From NCBI GenBank assembly GCA_964019055.1, contig OZ025210.1:10846658-10910657 (forward strand): DNA of 64,000 bases, in the 5' to 3' direction. Source of the stretch: Anthopleura xanthogrammica. Its lineage: Eukaryota > Cnidaria > Anthozoa > Actiniaria > Actiniidae. The first letter of the stretch is position 1. Each line of letters starts with the position of its first letter. Under the pieces are notes generated by a model that made no database searches, was not told the DNA's origin, and saw only the letters and a program-made list of their open reading frames with translations. Both the position numbers and the translations under genes were made by a program. Shown here in pieces: positions 42,949-51,720 of this stretch.

Positions 42949-43124
42949 ATGTATACTTTTACTCTTCATTAAAACCTTATATTAGAGTTTATTGAAATAA
43001 TATAGACTGACTGATTATACATCATGAGTAAGGATACTGTTTTGTATCATATTTTTCTTTATCTTGTGGGATTAGCCTTGGAATCATACCCCTATTCACT
43101 CCCCATATTTTGAATAAAATATGA

Positions 43125-43196
43125 TGACCTTAATGGGATTCGAACCCATAACTTCTGATCTGGAGTCAGAGATGCTAACCATTACACTATAAGGTC
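43125..43196 (-). tRNA. tRNA-Trp (CCA), left TIR
   Basis: 72 nt including discriminator A. Acceptor stem GACCTTA/TAAGGTC, anticodon stem TCTGA/TCAGA with loop CTCCAGA, B box GGTTCGAATCC. A TTTT terminator follows. Confidence 0.93.
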
Positions 43197-43444
43197 CTTT
43201 TTGGTTCTAAACAGCTAAAATTCATAATTATGTTACTAGCCTGGATGGAAAGACACTATTCTGCAGGTGGTATTTGTAATTCGATTGTACACATTAATCT
43301 TTGAGATACTGATTTATTGTTCATTGTATGAATTCCACATTGTACATTGTTTAAGCAAGTGACGGAGAGACGGTTTTTTTACTAACTAGAAAAACAATAT
43401 ATTGGAATAATGATTAGGAATTCAAGCGCCAAAATAATTCATTT

Positions 43445-43645
43445 TCAAAATGGATCACGTTTTGAACAAGTGTCTAAAGTTTTTTGTCCATAGTTTATGG
43501 ATTTTCGTGTTTGCTTATTTGTTTTAAAAGCATAGTTAGTAACACAGCGATGGTTTTGAGCTCTTGTTTTTTTTAAATAAATCAATTTCTTGTTAATCAC
43601 ATTTTTAACTTGTTTCATAACACATACTAAAGTATTCATCTCCAT
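43445..43645 (-). CDS. Small basic ORF in left TIR (66 aa), unknown
   Basis: It begins MEMNTLVCVMKQVKN and is lysine-rich; identical in the right TIR (52,733-52,933). It is outward-facing between the tRNAs and the tandem array. There is no independent copy to test coding, so it may be chance. Confidence 0.25.
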   Translation of the reverse strand: MEMNTLVCVMKQVKNVINKKLIYLKKTRAQNHRCVTNYAFKTNKQTRKSINYGQKTLDTCSKRDPF

Positions 43646-44194
43646 GGAACTCCTTATTCTTCTTACAAGAATTAAAAATGAGGATCAAGGTTGACACTTC
43701 AATCTTGCTGAGGTTTTGATTCTTTTTGTTTTGTTTTCAAGATCATCGGTTCACACCGGTTTTTGGCGGGCCGAGTAATACTCAGCTAGAGTAGGGTAGA
43801 ACAGTTATGATCCAGTACATGACTTTGTTGCTATTAGTTTATGCCTCCATACTTTGATTTAAGACACGCCATATAAAGATTTCTTTCAAGATCTTTTTAT
43901 TACCATAACTAAACAAACTCGATGTACAAATTCAATGATGTTGTTCTTTCAATGTCAGCATTTGTGGTTTTGAACAAAAGAAATGGTTTCTGTATAATTA
44001 AGAAAACCACTCATCCAAATGATTCAACTTTATCCAAATCTAAGAGCTTTCACCTTATCATGAAATAGATCGAGTAATATGAATAGAAGGGAACGGAATT
44101 ATGACTTTTAGCTAACAGAATCATGAGCGAAAGGACAATTTTTATAAACATAAAAATGTCCCGGTAATATCGAATAGTCCCGGGTTTTATCCTA

Positions 44195-44400
44195 AATCGT
44201 GATAACAAGGACAATTTTGATTCAAAAATGTCCCGATGTCCTTGTGATAGTACTAAAAATGCCCCGGTTTTGTTTTAAAATCGTGATAACAAGGACAATT
44301 TTGATTCAAAAATGTCCCGATGTCCTTGTGATAGTACTAAAAATGTCCCGGTTTTGTTTTAAAATCGTGATAACAAGGACAATTTTTATTTAAAAATGTC
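44195..44400. repeat. Subterminal 84-bp tandem array in left TIR
   Basis: About 2.5 units with paired GGACAATTTT and AAAATGTCC motifs, so each unit is itself partly palindromic. Present mirrored at 51,978-52,183. A possible site for a replication or packaging protein. Confidence 0.8.
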
Positions 44401-44453
44401 CCGAGTATCAAAAAGCTCTGGTCTTGGTACTGAAACACACGAACAAAAGGACT

Positions 44454-44465
44454 TTTATAAAGTAT
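44454..44465 (+). promoter_or_regulatory. TATA-like element upstream of ATPase
   Basis: TTTATAAAGTATA begins about 64 bp before the ATG. Because it is in the TIR, the same promoter also exists near the right end (51,913-51,924), facing inward to a truncated ORF. Confidence 0.45.
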
Positions 44466-44517
44466 ACAAAATCTCATGTCAACACGATTAAGGAACACTT
44501 AACACCAAGTAGTCATA

Positions 44518-45363
44518 ATGTCAATACGATACCCTAAAGATTGCCCTGTTCCAGGATGTTTTAAAACGAATTTAGTAAAACTTTCGAATCATTTAGCAGA
44601 TGTACATTTATTGAGTAGTGAAGAAAGAAAACTCTGGCTTCGAAGAGCTAAAATTTATACCAAGAAAGATAAATATCTCTGTACATTAGACAGCGAATTA
44701 GTTCATAATCAACTAGCTGTCAGTATGGATGTTACATTTAAGCATCCGACAAACATTCAAGTGTGTGGTCCGACTTTTTCTGGAAAAACATATTGGACCG
44801 AAAAGCTTTTACAAAATGTGAATGCGATGTTCGATCAACCGATTCAAGAGATTGTGTATTGCTATGGTGAATTCCAGCCGCGGTTTCTCGACATGGAAAG
44901 AGAGATTCCTAACATCCAGTTTATTGAAGGATTTCCGGAAAATATTTATTCATTGTTCAATAACACACCTGGAGTATTGGTCTTAGATGATCTTATGAGT
45001 GAGAGTACGAGTAAAGATGCAATGGTGAACATCATTACTAAAGGCTGTCATCACCACAACATTTCAACCCTATTCTTAGTTCAAAATCTTTTCCCACCGG
45101 GGAAGCATTCAAGGACAATTTCTCTGAATACCCACTACATCGTAACCTTCAAACATCCTAGAGATTCTTTGGGAGTTTCAATCTTAGCAAGACAAGCTTT
45201 CCCCAACGCTACGAAATATGTTATGGAAAGCTTCGAAGATGCAACCGAACAACCCTACGGCTACTTAGTGTTTGATCTACATCCTTCAACCCCAGAAAAG
45301 GTCCGACTTAGGACTTTGATTTTCCCAGATGAACAACAAGTGGCTTATGTCAAGCGTATATAA
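44518..45363 (+). CDS. FtsK/HerA-type genome-packaging ATPase
   Basis: 281 aa. The N-terminus has a C2H2 zinc-finger-like arrangement (C9, C14, H25, H30). Walker A is GPTFSGKT (84-91), Walker B VLVLDD (153-158). Size and motifs fit the A32-like packaging ATPases of Polintons and adintoviruses, which drive DNA into capsids. The first 47 codons lie in the TIR and are therefore duplicated at the right end. First gene of the rightward transcription group. Confidence 0.9.
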   Translation: MSIRYPKDCPVPGCFKTNLVKLSNHLADVHLLSSEERKLWLRRAKIYTKKDKYLCTLDSELVHNQLAVSMDVTFKHPTNIQVCGPTFSGKTYWTEKLLQNVNAMFDQPIQEIVYCYGEFQPRFLDMEREIPNIQFIEGFPENIYSLFNNTPGVLVLDDLMSESTSKDAMVNIITKGCHHHNISTLFLVQNLFPPGKHSRTISLNTHYIVTFKHPRDSLGVSILARQAFPNATKYVMESFEDATEQPYGYLVFDLHPSTPEKVRLRTLIFPDEQQVAYVKRI

Positions 45364-45393
45364 ACAAATGTCATCTCTGAACTTAATCATTCG

Positions 45394-45732
45394 ATGATGT
45401 CTCATCGACTAAGAGACAACGCCGACTTTCTACGAGTGTTGGCTAAGTCAAACCCAAAATTAAGACGTGCTATTCTTAAGTGTTGTAACACCGAACTCGT
45501 CAAAACAATCTGTGAAGTGACACTGAACGTGTTAAAAGGGGTTGTTCCGATCAGCAAGCAACAGAAGAAAAGACTTACACGATACAAGAAAGTATTACGT
45601 GCTTTAGTGGATAAAAAGGTCTCTATTAAAAAGAAAAAAGAGTTTCTGAATCAATCAGGGGGAAATTTTCTCCCATTTCTGATACCACCAGTCTTATCAG
45701 TCCTCGCTAGCCTTATATCAAAGAAACTATGA
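45394..45732 (+). CDS. Conserved Polinton accessory protein, small
   Basis: 112 aa. Basic N-terminal two thirds (LLRAI-like helices, KKQKKRLTRYKKVLRAL), then GGNFLPFLIPPVLSVLASLI, a hydrophobic C-terminal segment. Proteins of this layout accompany ATPase and capsid genes in many invertebrate Polintons as I recall; function is unknown, and a minor virion or membrane-active protein is possible. Its stop overlaps the next start as ATGA. Confidence 0.65.
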   Translation: MMSHRLRDNADFLRVLAKSNPKLRRAILKCCNTELVKTICEVTLNVLKGVVPISKQQKKRLTRYKKVLRALVDKKVSIKKKKEFLNQSGGNFLPFLIPPVLSVLASLISKKL

Positions 45733-46514
45733 AGCACAGTAGGAAAATGTTTCTCATCCCAGAGGAGGTGATGCATATAATTCAACAACGTAATGACATT
45801 CAGACTTCACCGCTAGTCCGGTCAATGAGTTCACTCAACCAGCAAATGAGTAACACTCTTACCGATTCAAATTTACCAGCTGAAATTAAAATCAAGAACC
45901 ATGATCAATTGCTACATCGCTACCTGAATTTACAAGAACAGCGAGAAGCTCAAGTTCCTACAGTTAAGGTTTATTCAACAACAACACCACAGGAGCCCCA
46001 ACTACCAGCTCAGGAACAACAACCGCAAGGATCTCAAACACAACCTGTCTCTGAATCCGAGATACTACAAGCAGTCCCTAAAACGTTTCGAGGTCAAGCT
46101 GAGGGGCTATTGCGTTGGATAAAGAAGACTCCTGAGGCAGTTCGATGGGATGAAAAGGGACAGGTATCAATAGAGGGTAAATCTGTAAAAGGATCAAGCA
46201 TCTCTGATCTGATCAGTGACCATGTGAGGTCAAGGAAGGGTTTTTCTCCCAAAGGAAGAGATGAATTTACCCAAGTTCTGGCGAAACTGAATACACCTGA
46301 AGACTTTGTGAGAAACGAGAATCGAAGAAAGATTTTGGCTTCGTTTAAGGCGGGTGGAAGACTTCTTCCTTCAACCCCTCGCACTGAGTCACCTTCGATT
46401 CGACCCACCCCTCCTAGTCGACCTAGAAAACGGCCTATCTCCCCCGCTTTACAGAAGCGAGGTCTTCAAGTCCCTGCACGAGGGAAAAAGACTTTAGAGT
46501 GGATGGACTATTAA
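45729..46514 (+). CDS. Conserved Polinton accessory protein, larger
   Basis: 261 aa. N-terminal helical region (SRKMFLIPEEVMHIIQQ), a Gln/Pro-rich linker (about 88-115), a compact domain (FRGQAEGLLRWIKKTPEAV onward), and a basic Pro-rich tail. This pattern is common in Polinton gene clusters; role unknown. It starts inside the stop of the preceding gene (ATGA). Confidence 0.65.
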   Translation: MKHSRKMFLIPEEVMHIIQQRNDIQTSPLVRSMSSLNQQMSNTLTDSNLPAEIKIKNHDQLLHRYLNLQEQREAQVPTVKVYSTTTPQEPQLPAQEQQPQGSQTQPVSESEILQAVPKTFRGQAEGLLRWIKKTPEAVRWDEKGQVSIEGKSVKGSSISDLISDHVRSRKGFSPKGRDEFTQVLAKLNTPEDFVRNENRRKILASFKAGGRLLPSTPRTESPSIRPTPPSRPRKRPISPALQKRGLQVPARGKKTLEWMDY

Positions 46515-46594
46515 GTTCTTTGTAAACAAGTGATTCAAAATAAAGAGACAGAGGATTAAGTTTATTGTCTTTGTTTATTGTGTTATTATAAGTA
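46515..46594. terminator. Convergent poly-A region
   Basis: Between the two convergent gene groups are AATAAA on the plus strand (about 46,540) and AATAAA twice on the minus strand (about 46,560-46,580). It would end both transcripts within 80 bp. Confidence 0.65.
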
Positions 46595-47050
46595 TCATAC
46601 ATACTTCATTACAAATTCATAGACCAAGTGGTCGTTATGTAGTTTATTAGAGCTAAAGAGTTCTACTATAGACTTCATGCTCACACCTCTTGCCTTATGC
46701 ATTAGATAAAAAATACAATATTGTCCGCATACTGCTGTCAATGGACTTTGCAGTTCTTTCTTATTAAAACTCCAGTGTTTACTATTCTGATCTAAAAAGT
46801 CTACAAAGTTTTCGCTATAGTAACTAGGTCTCTTCCCATAGCTATCGAAGATTTCTCCCTGCTCTGGGGTGTTAAAATAAAAAGCGACCCAGTGTTTTCC
46901 TGGTTTGTTACTTGGGTCTGTATTCGCTATATAACCACATGGGTAAAAGTCTAAGTTGCGTGTAAGATGGTTTTCTGCAAAGACACCTCTAAACTTCTTC
47001 CTGGTAACAGGGTCCTGCTTGATGACGTTTTCTATTTGCTCAGTGTTCAT
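46595..47050 (-). CDS. Adenain-like maturation cysteine protease
   Basis: 151 aa. Catalytic His in GKHWVAFY (H53), acidic residue in FDSYG (D69), Gln101 and Cys108 in CGQYC. This is the C5 protease pattern of adenoviruses, adintoviruses and Polintons, used to cleave virion proteins. Its start overlaps the stop of the capsid gene (ATGA). Confidence 0.92.
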   Translation of the reverse strand: MNTEQIENVIKQDPVTRKKFRGVFAENHLTRNLDFYPCGYIANTDPSNKPGKHWVAFYFNTPEQGEIFDSYGKRPSYYSENFVDFLDQNSKHWSFNKKELQSPLTAVCGQYCIFYLMHKARGVSMKSIVELFSSNKLHNDHLVYEFVMKYV

Positions 47051-48378
47051 GTTGAGTAGTCAAAGGTTACGTGACGGGTGAAGTCAATCTCAACTGTCGA
47101 TTCGAACTCTCCGTATGTGATTAGGTTGACTGCGTTAGGTAGACCGGTGCTAAACTGAATCTCCAGAGACACGTTCCCCTTTCGTTTCTGGTTCAAATGA
47201 GTAGAAGAACCGCAGAGGTCGGGGGTTAAATCAAAGGCAAGAATGCCATAACCTTTGTTATAGTCACCTCGTCCAATATCAATCCCAGAATCTGCGAACA
47301 ATCGACCAGTTCCAGAAAATAAGGTCTGATAGGCCTCTATGAAATTCGTCTCACTGGTCCGTGCTAGCTTTAGGGTAATTGGTTTGAAGGGGATCTGTTC
47401 TCCGTCGATGGTTAGACTAATAGACGTCGCCCCGTACAATTTAAAATTGTAAGGGTTTTTGGTGTAGCTTCCATTAAACGCATCTGAATCTACCATTGCT
47501 AGGACCACACGTTTAGGCACCAGACCATTAAATAGATCCCCTTTGTGAATCGATGGGTTCCCTGTGGGTATAGTATAGGTCTTACAATCGGTTCTCCTTA
47601 ATGGGTACACTGCATTCACACCCTTCTTCAGCTCGTTCAAGTGTTGAAGTTGTAGAACAGGACTCACTTTCACAGCACGAACTTTCAGATTGGCGCTTTG
47701 AATCGTAATCTTGTAATTGGGGTTCGTCTCTCCAGACATCAAAGCAAATGCTGGGGTGTTAGGGTTTAGTTTCAAAGTGACGTCTACATGATTTAGAAGC
47801 AGACGGTCACTGAACAGCATGTCACAGTGCAAAGGGCCCCATAAATCCACGATATAACTTTTCTTAGTGAAAGCATAACGCGTTTGGAGTCCCGTATTGC
47901 CCCCCGCCGTTGTGCAATCTGTTTCATCCATAGCCCCAGCTGTGTCCTTGTAATAAAGACCTGCTGTAAGGTGAGACTTTTTGGCTGAGAATCCATAGTT
48001 TAGAAGGGTCTCCAATATGCTCTTGTAACTGTAAGTCCCAGTGGACTGTGTGACCTGAATGCCATTAAGAAATAAGTCCACCTGCTTGAATAAACTTTGT
48101 AAAAAGTTGTTGACAGGAGCTGTTTTTTCATCAGTCGTTAGGTCTGAGCCATTGGCTTTGGTGATTTTCAGTTTGATAAATATCATACTTTTTGCTAAAT
48201 CCAGATAATTTTCTGATCCCGTTATTTGAAATTCTATGGGTGCTGTTGAAGAAATGGTTGAGATCGGTTGATATTCAATCCACTGACTTTTGTCTATGAC
48301 CACTTGAGTTGGTGGTACTGTGAACAAATCCAATTCACTTTTTGCACATGGGGTAGAATGAGAGTGAACGAAAGCCAT
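47047..48378 (-). CDS. Major capsid protein (double jelly-roll, Polinton type)
   Basis: 443 aa. The N-terminus is of the type annotated in many invertebrates as F54H12.2-like: DLFTVPPTQVVIDKSQWIEY, then PIEFQITGSENYLDLAKS. This is the major capsid protein of Polintons, predicted to be a double jelly-roll. Uninterrupted. Seven bases separate it from the upstream core-protein gene. Confidence 0.9.
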   Translation of the reverse strand: MAFVHSHSTPCAKSELDLFTVPPTQVVIDKSQWIEYQPISTISSTAPIEFQITGSENYLDLAKSMIFIKLKITKANGSDLTTDEKTAPVNNFLQSLFKQVDLFLNGIQVTQSTGTYSYKSILETLLNYGFSAKKSHLTAGLYYKDTAGAMDETDCTTAGGNTGLQTRYAFTKKSYIVDLWGPLHCDMLFSDRLLLNHVDVTLKLNPNTPAFALMSGETNPNYKITIQSANLKVRAVKVSPVLQLQHLNELKKGVNAVYPLRRTDCKTYTIPTGNPSIHKGDLFNGLVPKRVVLAMVDSDAFNGSYTKNPYNFKLYGATSISLTIDGEQIPFKPITLKLARTSETNFIEAYQTLFSGTGRLFADSGIDIGRGDYNKGYGILAFDLTPDLCGSSTHLNQKRKGNVSLEIQFSTGLPNAVNLITYGEFESTVEIDFTRHVTFDYST

Positions 48379-48385
48379 CTTATCA

Positions 48386-48790
48386 CTAGAAAATATCTTT
48401 GCTTGCTAGAACTATCTTAGCTCTTTTCGCTTTGCCGGTCGATGGTGGACTGAGCTTTTTCTGAGGCATCGCTCGTTTTAAGCGTTTTTTCTGTCTCGAT
48501 CTTCCACTTCCAAATTGAGAGGTAATCTGATCCAAGGTGTGCTGTTTCATGGTTTGCGCAGACTGTCGTAACCTCGATTTAGCAGAGTCTTTCAAATTAT
48601 TCCCAGTTAAGACATCTTTCGCGATGTTTACACCCGTTTTAAGAGCTGCCTTCCCGGCAGTCTTAGCACCCTCTTGCAATAATGGTAACGCTTTTCTTGC
48701 CAGGGATTTAAAGAAAGAGCCTAGTCCATAGCCCCTTTGAAACGATCCACCGTGAAACACCATCATGTGCCCACCTTGTTGCTTTCTCAT
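48386..48790 (-). CDS. Basic core/DNA-condensing virion protein
   Basis: 134 aa. Gly-rich start (GGSFQRGYGLGSFFKSL), amphipathic Ala/Lys helix (about 30-65), then a very basic C-terminal half. Position between penton and major capsid genes and composition match the Polinton core-protein analogue of adenovirus small core proteins. One base separates it from the penton stop. Confidence 0.75.
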   Translation of the reverse strand: MRKQQGGHMMVFHGGSFQRGYGLGSFFKSLARKALPLLQEGAKTAGKAALKTGVNIAKDVLTGNNLKDSAKSRLRQSAQTMKQHTLDQITSQFGSGRSRQKKRLKRAMPQKKLSPPSTGKAKRAKIVLASKDIF

Positions 48791-48791
48791 C

Positions 48792-49544
48792 TTATCGAAA
48801 ATAGGGTGATTGACGAAGTCTAAAACTCAACGTTATCACAACGCGTCCACGTTCAAATGGTACTTTTTTCCCTGTGTCGTCTGTTATAAGGACTTCCATA
48901 GTTTCAAATTCTCTTGTGGCCAGTGGAATATACTGGGGAGTGTCATAGTCGATTGTAATGATCTCTCCATCTTTACCTCGTGCTGGTATGATGCGCAATA
49001 GGGGGGCTCGGGTATCACCCACAATTTGACTTTCCGCAACATCCAAGTAGATAAAAAGAGATTGGAGACCAATATTCAAATCACTCACAAAGGGTGCTTC
49101 TGTCGACTTGGTTAGGATAATATCATTCCCAAAGCCTAGGATCACTCCGAGGTCATTTTCAAAACTAAGTCTTCTCCCCACATCTAAAGTGACTCTTACT
49201 TTTTGTGGTAAATCAACAAACTGCAAGGAAATGCCCGACACCCCATAGCCGGTGATTACTTGTTCAATGGCCTTTGTTATGTTTCCTACTGACGTATAAT
49301 ATCCTGTTGGAATTCTGGCGGCGATCCATCTCCCATCACCCCTATCGTAATAAAAACGTCGATTCTTATCTTGTACGTTATACCACGTGTGGGGAAACGT
49401 GATAGAAGAAAGTCCTACTTCCCAAGCCCCAAGTAAATTCACCCGCTCGGGTAGTTTGACTTTATACTCGGCTAGAGTGTTATTGGGGAATACATCCATG
49501 GAACTATTACTCGGAAGAGTAATATAAAACTGACTTGTAGTCAT
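48792..49544 (-). CDS. Minor capsid (penton) protein
   Basis: 250 aa. It begins MTTSQFYITLPSNSSMDVFP, with LGAWEVGLSSITFPHTW and WIAARIPTGYYTSV, the typical Polinton penton (single jelly-roll) N-terminal half. Intact. The 57-bp gap to the integrase gene holds a poly-A signal and a TATA-like TTATAAAA, so it likely starts a separate transcript for penton-core-capsid-protease. Confidence 0.88.
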   Translation of the reverse strand: MTTSQFYITLPSNSSMDVFPNNTLAEYKVKLPERVNLLGAWEVGLSSITFPHTWYNVQDKNRRFYYDRGDGRWIAARIPTGYYTSVGNITKAIEQVITGYGVSGISLQFVDLPQKVRVTLDVGRRLSFENDLGVILGFGNDIILTKSTEAPFVSDLNIGLQSLFIYLDVAESQIVGDTRAPLLRIIPARGKDGEIITIDYDTPQYIPLATREFETMEVLITDDTGKKVPFERGRVVITLSFRLRQSPYFR

Positions 49545-49601
49545 GATGGTTATAAAAGTTAAATGAATACATTACATACAAAGCATAGGGTTTTATAATT
49601 T
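49545..49601 (-). promoter_or_regulatory. Combined poly-A signal and promoter between integrase and penton
   Basis: On the minus strand the integrase stop overlaps AATAAA, followed by ATTATAAAACCC, about 60 bp before the penton ATG. A very compact terminator-promoter junction. Confidence 0.5.
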
Positions 49602-50678
49602 TTATTCGATATCACTACTCAAGATCCAGCTATTATACTTGTCTGGGTACCCTAACCATTTTACAAAATACTCCTTTTGTTTACCACGTTTACGTGTTCT
49701 TAAAATAGTTTCTATCTTATACACTTCTTCCTCTCCTTCGGTATTTACTCTTTGTAGTTCTTGTTCATAAAACGTCCCTTCTAGTACATCTCCGTCAAAT
49801 TCTTTCAACTTATAGACTGGAGGGTTTCGAGGAATGCGCTTGAAAATGGTAAACATTTCCTCACTCCAATTAGGTAGATAGCCTTTATCAAAAAGTTTCT
49901 TAGACTTGGATATGCGTACTCTTTCTGTTATCTTAAATTTATAGGGTGGTCTCCTAACTAGCGTGTTTCCGTACAAAGTTTGCCACACTTCTTTCGCATT
50001 GTTCTTAGTCACAGACGCTGGGGCTCTCTTTATACTCCTATGATAAGAAGTATTATACGTATGAACTAGTTCAGCTAATACATCTATATATTTCAGCGTT
50101 CCTTTCCAGGTAAAGTAACGGTACATCCGTTGTTTCAGACTGCGGTTCAGACGTTCAATTATGGAAGCTTTTACATCGTTGAAAGTATGGTAAGATCCAA
50201 TGTTCCGTTCTTTCAAAAAAGTCTGGAAAACTCGATTTGTAAATTCACTCCCGCGGTCAGTGTGAATCTTCTTAGGTTTGCGACCCGATTCGTCTAAGAC
50301 TTGTTCGAAGGCTTTCACTAAAGTTGGACCACTCTTGTCTTTGATTGGAACCGCCCATGCATACTTTGACAACACATCAATACAGGTGAGCATATATCTG
50401 TAATTACTGTTGTATTTCTTCAGTGACTGCATATCGATCAAATCCAATTCCCATACAGAGTCAATTGACCCAACTAAAACACGATTTCTACGGAAATGCT
50501 TAATAGCTGGTCGGTGAAGAGAATACACTCTCTGCCCTCTTAACCATTCTCGAACTTCTTTCTTAGTGATTTTCTTGTTCTTTCTTTTCGCAGCATGGAA
50601 TAAGGCATCCACACTTCCGAGGCTGCTTCCTTGATTGAGGTCGTAATACAGTTTTTCCAGGAGTTCGTCCTTCTCCAT
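49602..50678 (-). CDS. Retroviral-type integrase with C-terminal chromodomain
   Basis: 358 aa. The DDE catalytic set is D79 (WELDLIDM), D141 (HTDRGSEF) and E175 (IIERLNRS). The C-terminal about 45 residues (VYKIETILRTRKRGKQKEYF then VKWLGYPDKYNSW) form a chromodomain, which in such integrases recognises histone marks and can steer insertion. It inserts the element, making 6-bp duplications. Confidence 0.95.
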   Translation of the reverse strand: MEKDELLEKLYYDLNQGSSLGSVDALFHAAKRKNKKITKKEVREWLRGQRVYSLHRPAIKHFRRNRVLVGSIDSVWELDLIDMQSLKKYNSNYRYMLTCIDVLSKYAWAVPIKDKSGPTLVKAFEQVLDESGRKPKKIHTDRGSEFTNRVFQTFLKERNIGSYHTFNDVKASIIERLNRSLKQRMYRYFTWKGTLKYIDVLAELVHTYNTSYHRSIKRAPASVTKNNAKEVWQTLYGNTLVRRPPYKFKITERVRISKSKKLFDKGYLPNWSEEMFTIFKRIPRNPPVYKLKEFDGDVLEGTFYEQELQRVNTEGEEEVYKIETILRTRKRGKQKEYFVKWLGYPDKYNSWILSSDIE

Positions 50679-50796
50679 CGATCTGGGAGTTTTGTATTAC
50701 TACCTTACCCCCACAACAAGCGAGAACACAGCGAACCTTACGAAAAATGTCTCGAAGACTAAGATTGGGAACGGAGCTCAAACACCCACAACCCAT
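50563..50796 (-). CDS. Possible small cysteine-rich lipid-anchored protein
   Basis: 77-aa frame starting MGCGCLSS, with ACCGGK and a second CGCLIPCC near the end. Gly2 plus adjacent cysteines resembles myristoylation/palmitoylation signals. The last 116 bp overlap the integrase start in another frame, so only the first part is independent. It could also be a leader spliced to something else. Uncertain. Confidence 0.35.
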   Translation of the reverse strand: MGCGCLSSVPNLSLRDIFRKVRCVLACCGGKVVIQNSQIDGEGRTPGKTVLRPQSRKQPRKCGCLIPCCEKKEQENH

Positions 50797-50857
50797 GTCT
50801 TTATCCCATGAAGTCAGACACGAAACTGATTCTCAATCTACAAAACATTTCTTTTAT

Positions 50858-51421
50858 TTAATTCATTATCATAGCATTAAGAAACTCATTAAACATATCT
50901 GAAGACCACGCGTTGCTATCTTTTATAGTGTCACACATGTTGATTACAAAATCAACAATAGCTCGTTCATGTACACCTGGGAAAGACATGTCACTTGCTA
51001 TCATTTCTGCTACACAAGAGCTCATGCTCGTGAGGTTGAACACAAAAGCTACCCATTCGTCTGTCATGGGCGTGTCTAGCAATATTGTAAACTGTGCACA
51101 TAGGTCTTGTATCATAGTCAAGTCAATGAAGTACTTAACATCATCAAAGAAAAATGTCCACAAATCGTTATCACTGGTAATGCAGCAAGCGTGATCCCAC
51201 TGACTCGGGCGATCATTTTCACAGCCCTCGCATTCTTCAGTTAACTTCTTCGTCATTTCTCTCCTGCAAAGTTCAACGTACAAAAATTCAAGAACCTGTC
51301 GAAGTTTGGCGTGCGCCACCATCTCTACTTCATCAGTGACCGTCATAACTATCGCATTGTCGACATATGAGATACCCTGAGCTATCGTACTTGACATCTC
51401 GATGTTGATACTGCCCGTCAA
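50858..51421 (-). CDS. Unknown Polinton-type protein with C-x2-C..PSQ..H-x-CC motif
   Basis: 187 aa, acidic and mainly helical. One clear motif: CEGCENDRPSQWDHACC (about 63-79), a likely zinc-binding Cys/His cluster. I recall C-x2-C..PSQ..H-x-C motifs in proteins linked to Polintons and other invertebrate mobile elements, but not a function. First gene from the right side after the TIR. Confidence 0.6.
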   Translation of the reverse strand: MTGSINIEMSSTIAQGISYVDNAIVMTVTDEVEMVAHAKLRQVLEFLYVELCRREMTKKLTEECEGCENDRPSQWDHACCITSDNDLWTFFFDDVKYFIDLTMIQDLCAQFTILLDTPMTDEWVAFVFNLTSMSSCVAEMIASDMSFPGVHERAIVDFVINMCDTIKDSNAWSSDMFNEFLNAMIMN

Positions 51422-51571
51422 CTCCTTCGTGTATGTACCACAGAGGGCAGTAAAATGTGTCTCTTACAATACAATAAATCAGAGGTACGATGGTGAGTAA
51501 CATCCGCACCCTCAAATAAAGCACAACTGTTTTCATTCTGCTAAACTATGAATTTATAATCCTTAAGATTT

Positions 51572-51720
51572 AGAATAAACATGACGTCAGCCTTAATTGC
51601 ATCACGTGGTGCAATCCTCGAATCTAAAAATAGATATGACCGACTACCCCTCCCCTCCCCCAGCACCTCAGTATGCGGGCACCTCGAAATGGAACATGCA
51701 CCTCACTGGCACCTCACTTA
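51572..51720. repeat. Remnant of an older right terminus
   Basis: It resembles 53,648-53,790 of the right TIR in the same orientation (shared GTGGTGCAATCCTCGAATCT, CCCCTCCCCTCCCCCAGCA, GGAACATG, CACCTCACT) with roughly one difference per 7-8 bases by eye. The outermost about 45 bp are missing, and it abuts the present TIR at 51,719. Confidence 0.75.

Larger units (their letters stand above)
42543..44659. repeat. Left terminal inverted repeat (2,117 bp)
   Basis: It matches the right TIR with no length difference; the ORFs inside translate identically. It contains terminal GAGGTACGAGT repeats, three tRNA genes, an 84-bp tandem array, and, unusually, the promoter and first 47 codons of the ATPase gene. 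Confidence 0.95.

Noticed and set aside
44199..44393. 64-aa repeated ORF (and 51,985-52,179)
   Set aside because: Translation of the 84-bp tandem array, whose unit is divisible by three.
46094..46408. 104-aa antisense ORF in the accessory gene; similar shadows at 45,402, 47,793, 48,537 and 48,810
   Set aside because: Lie within well-supported provirus genes on the other strand or frame.
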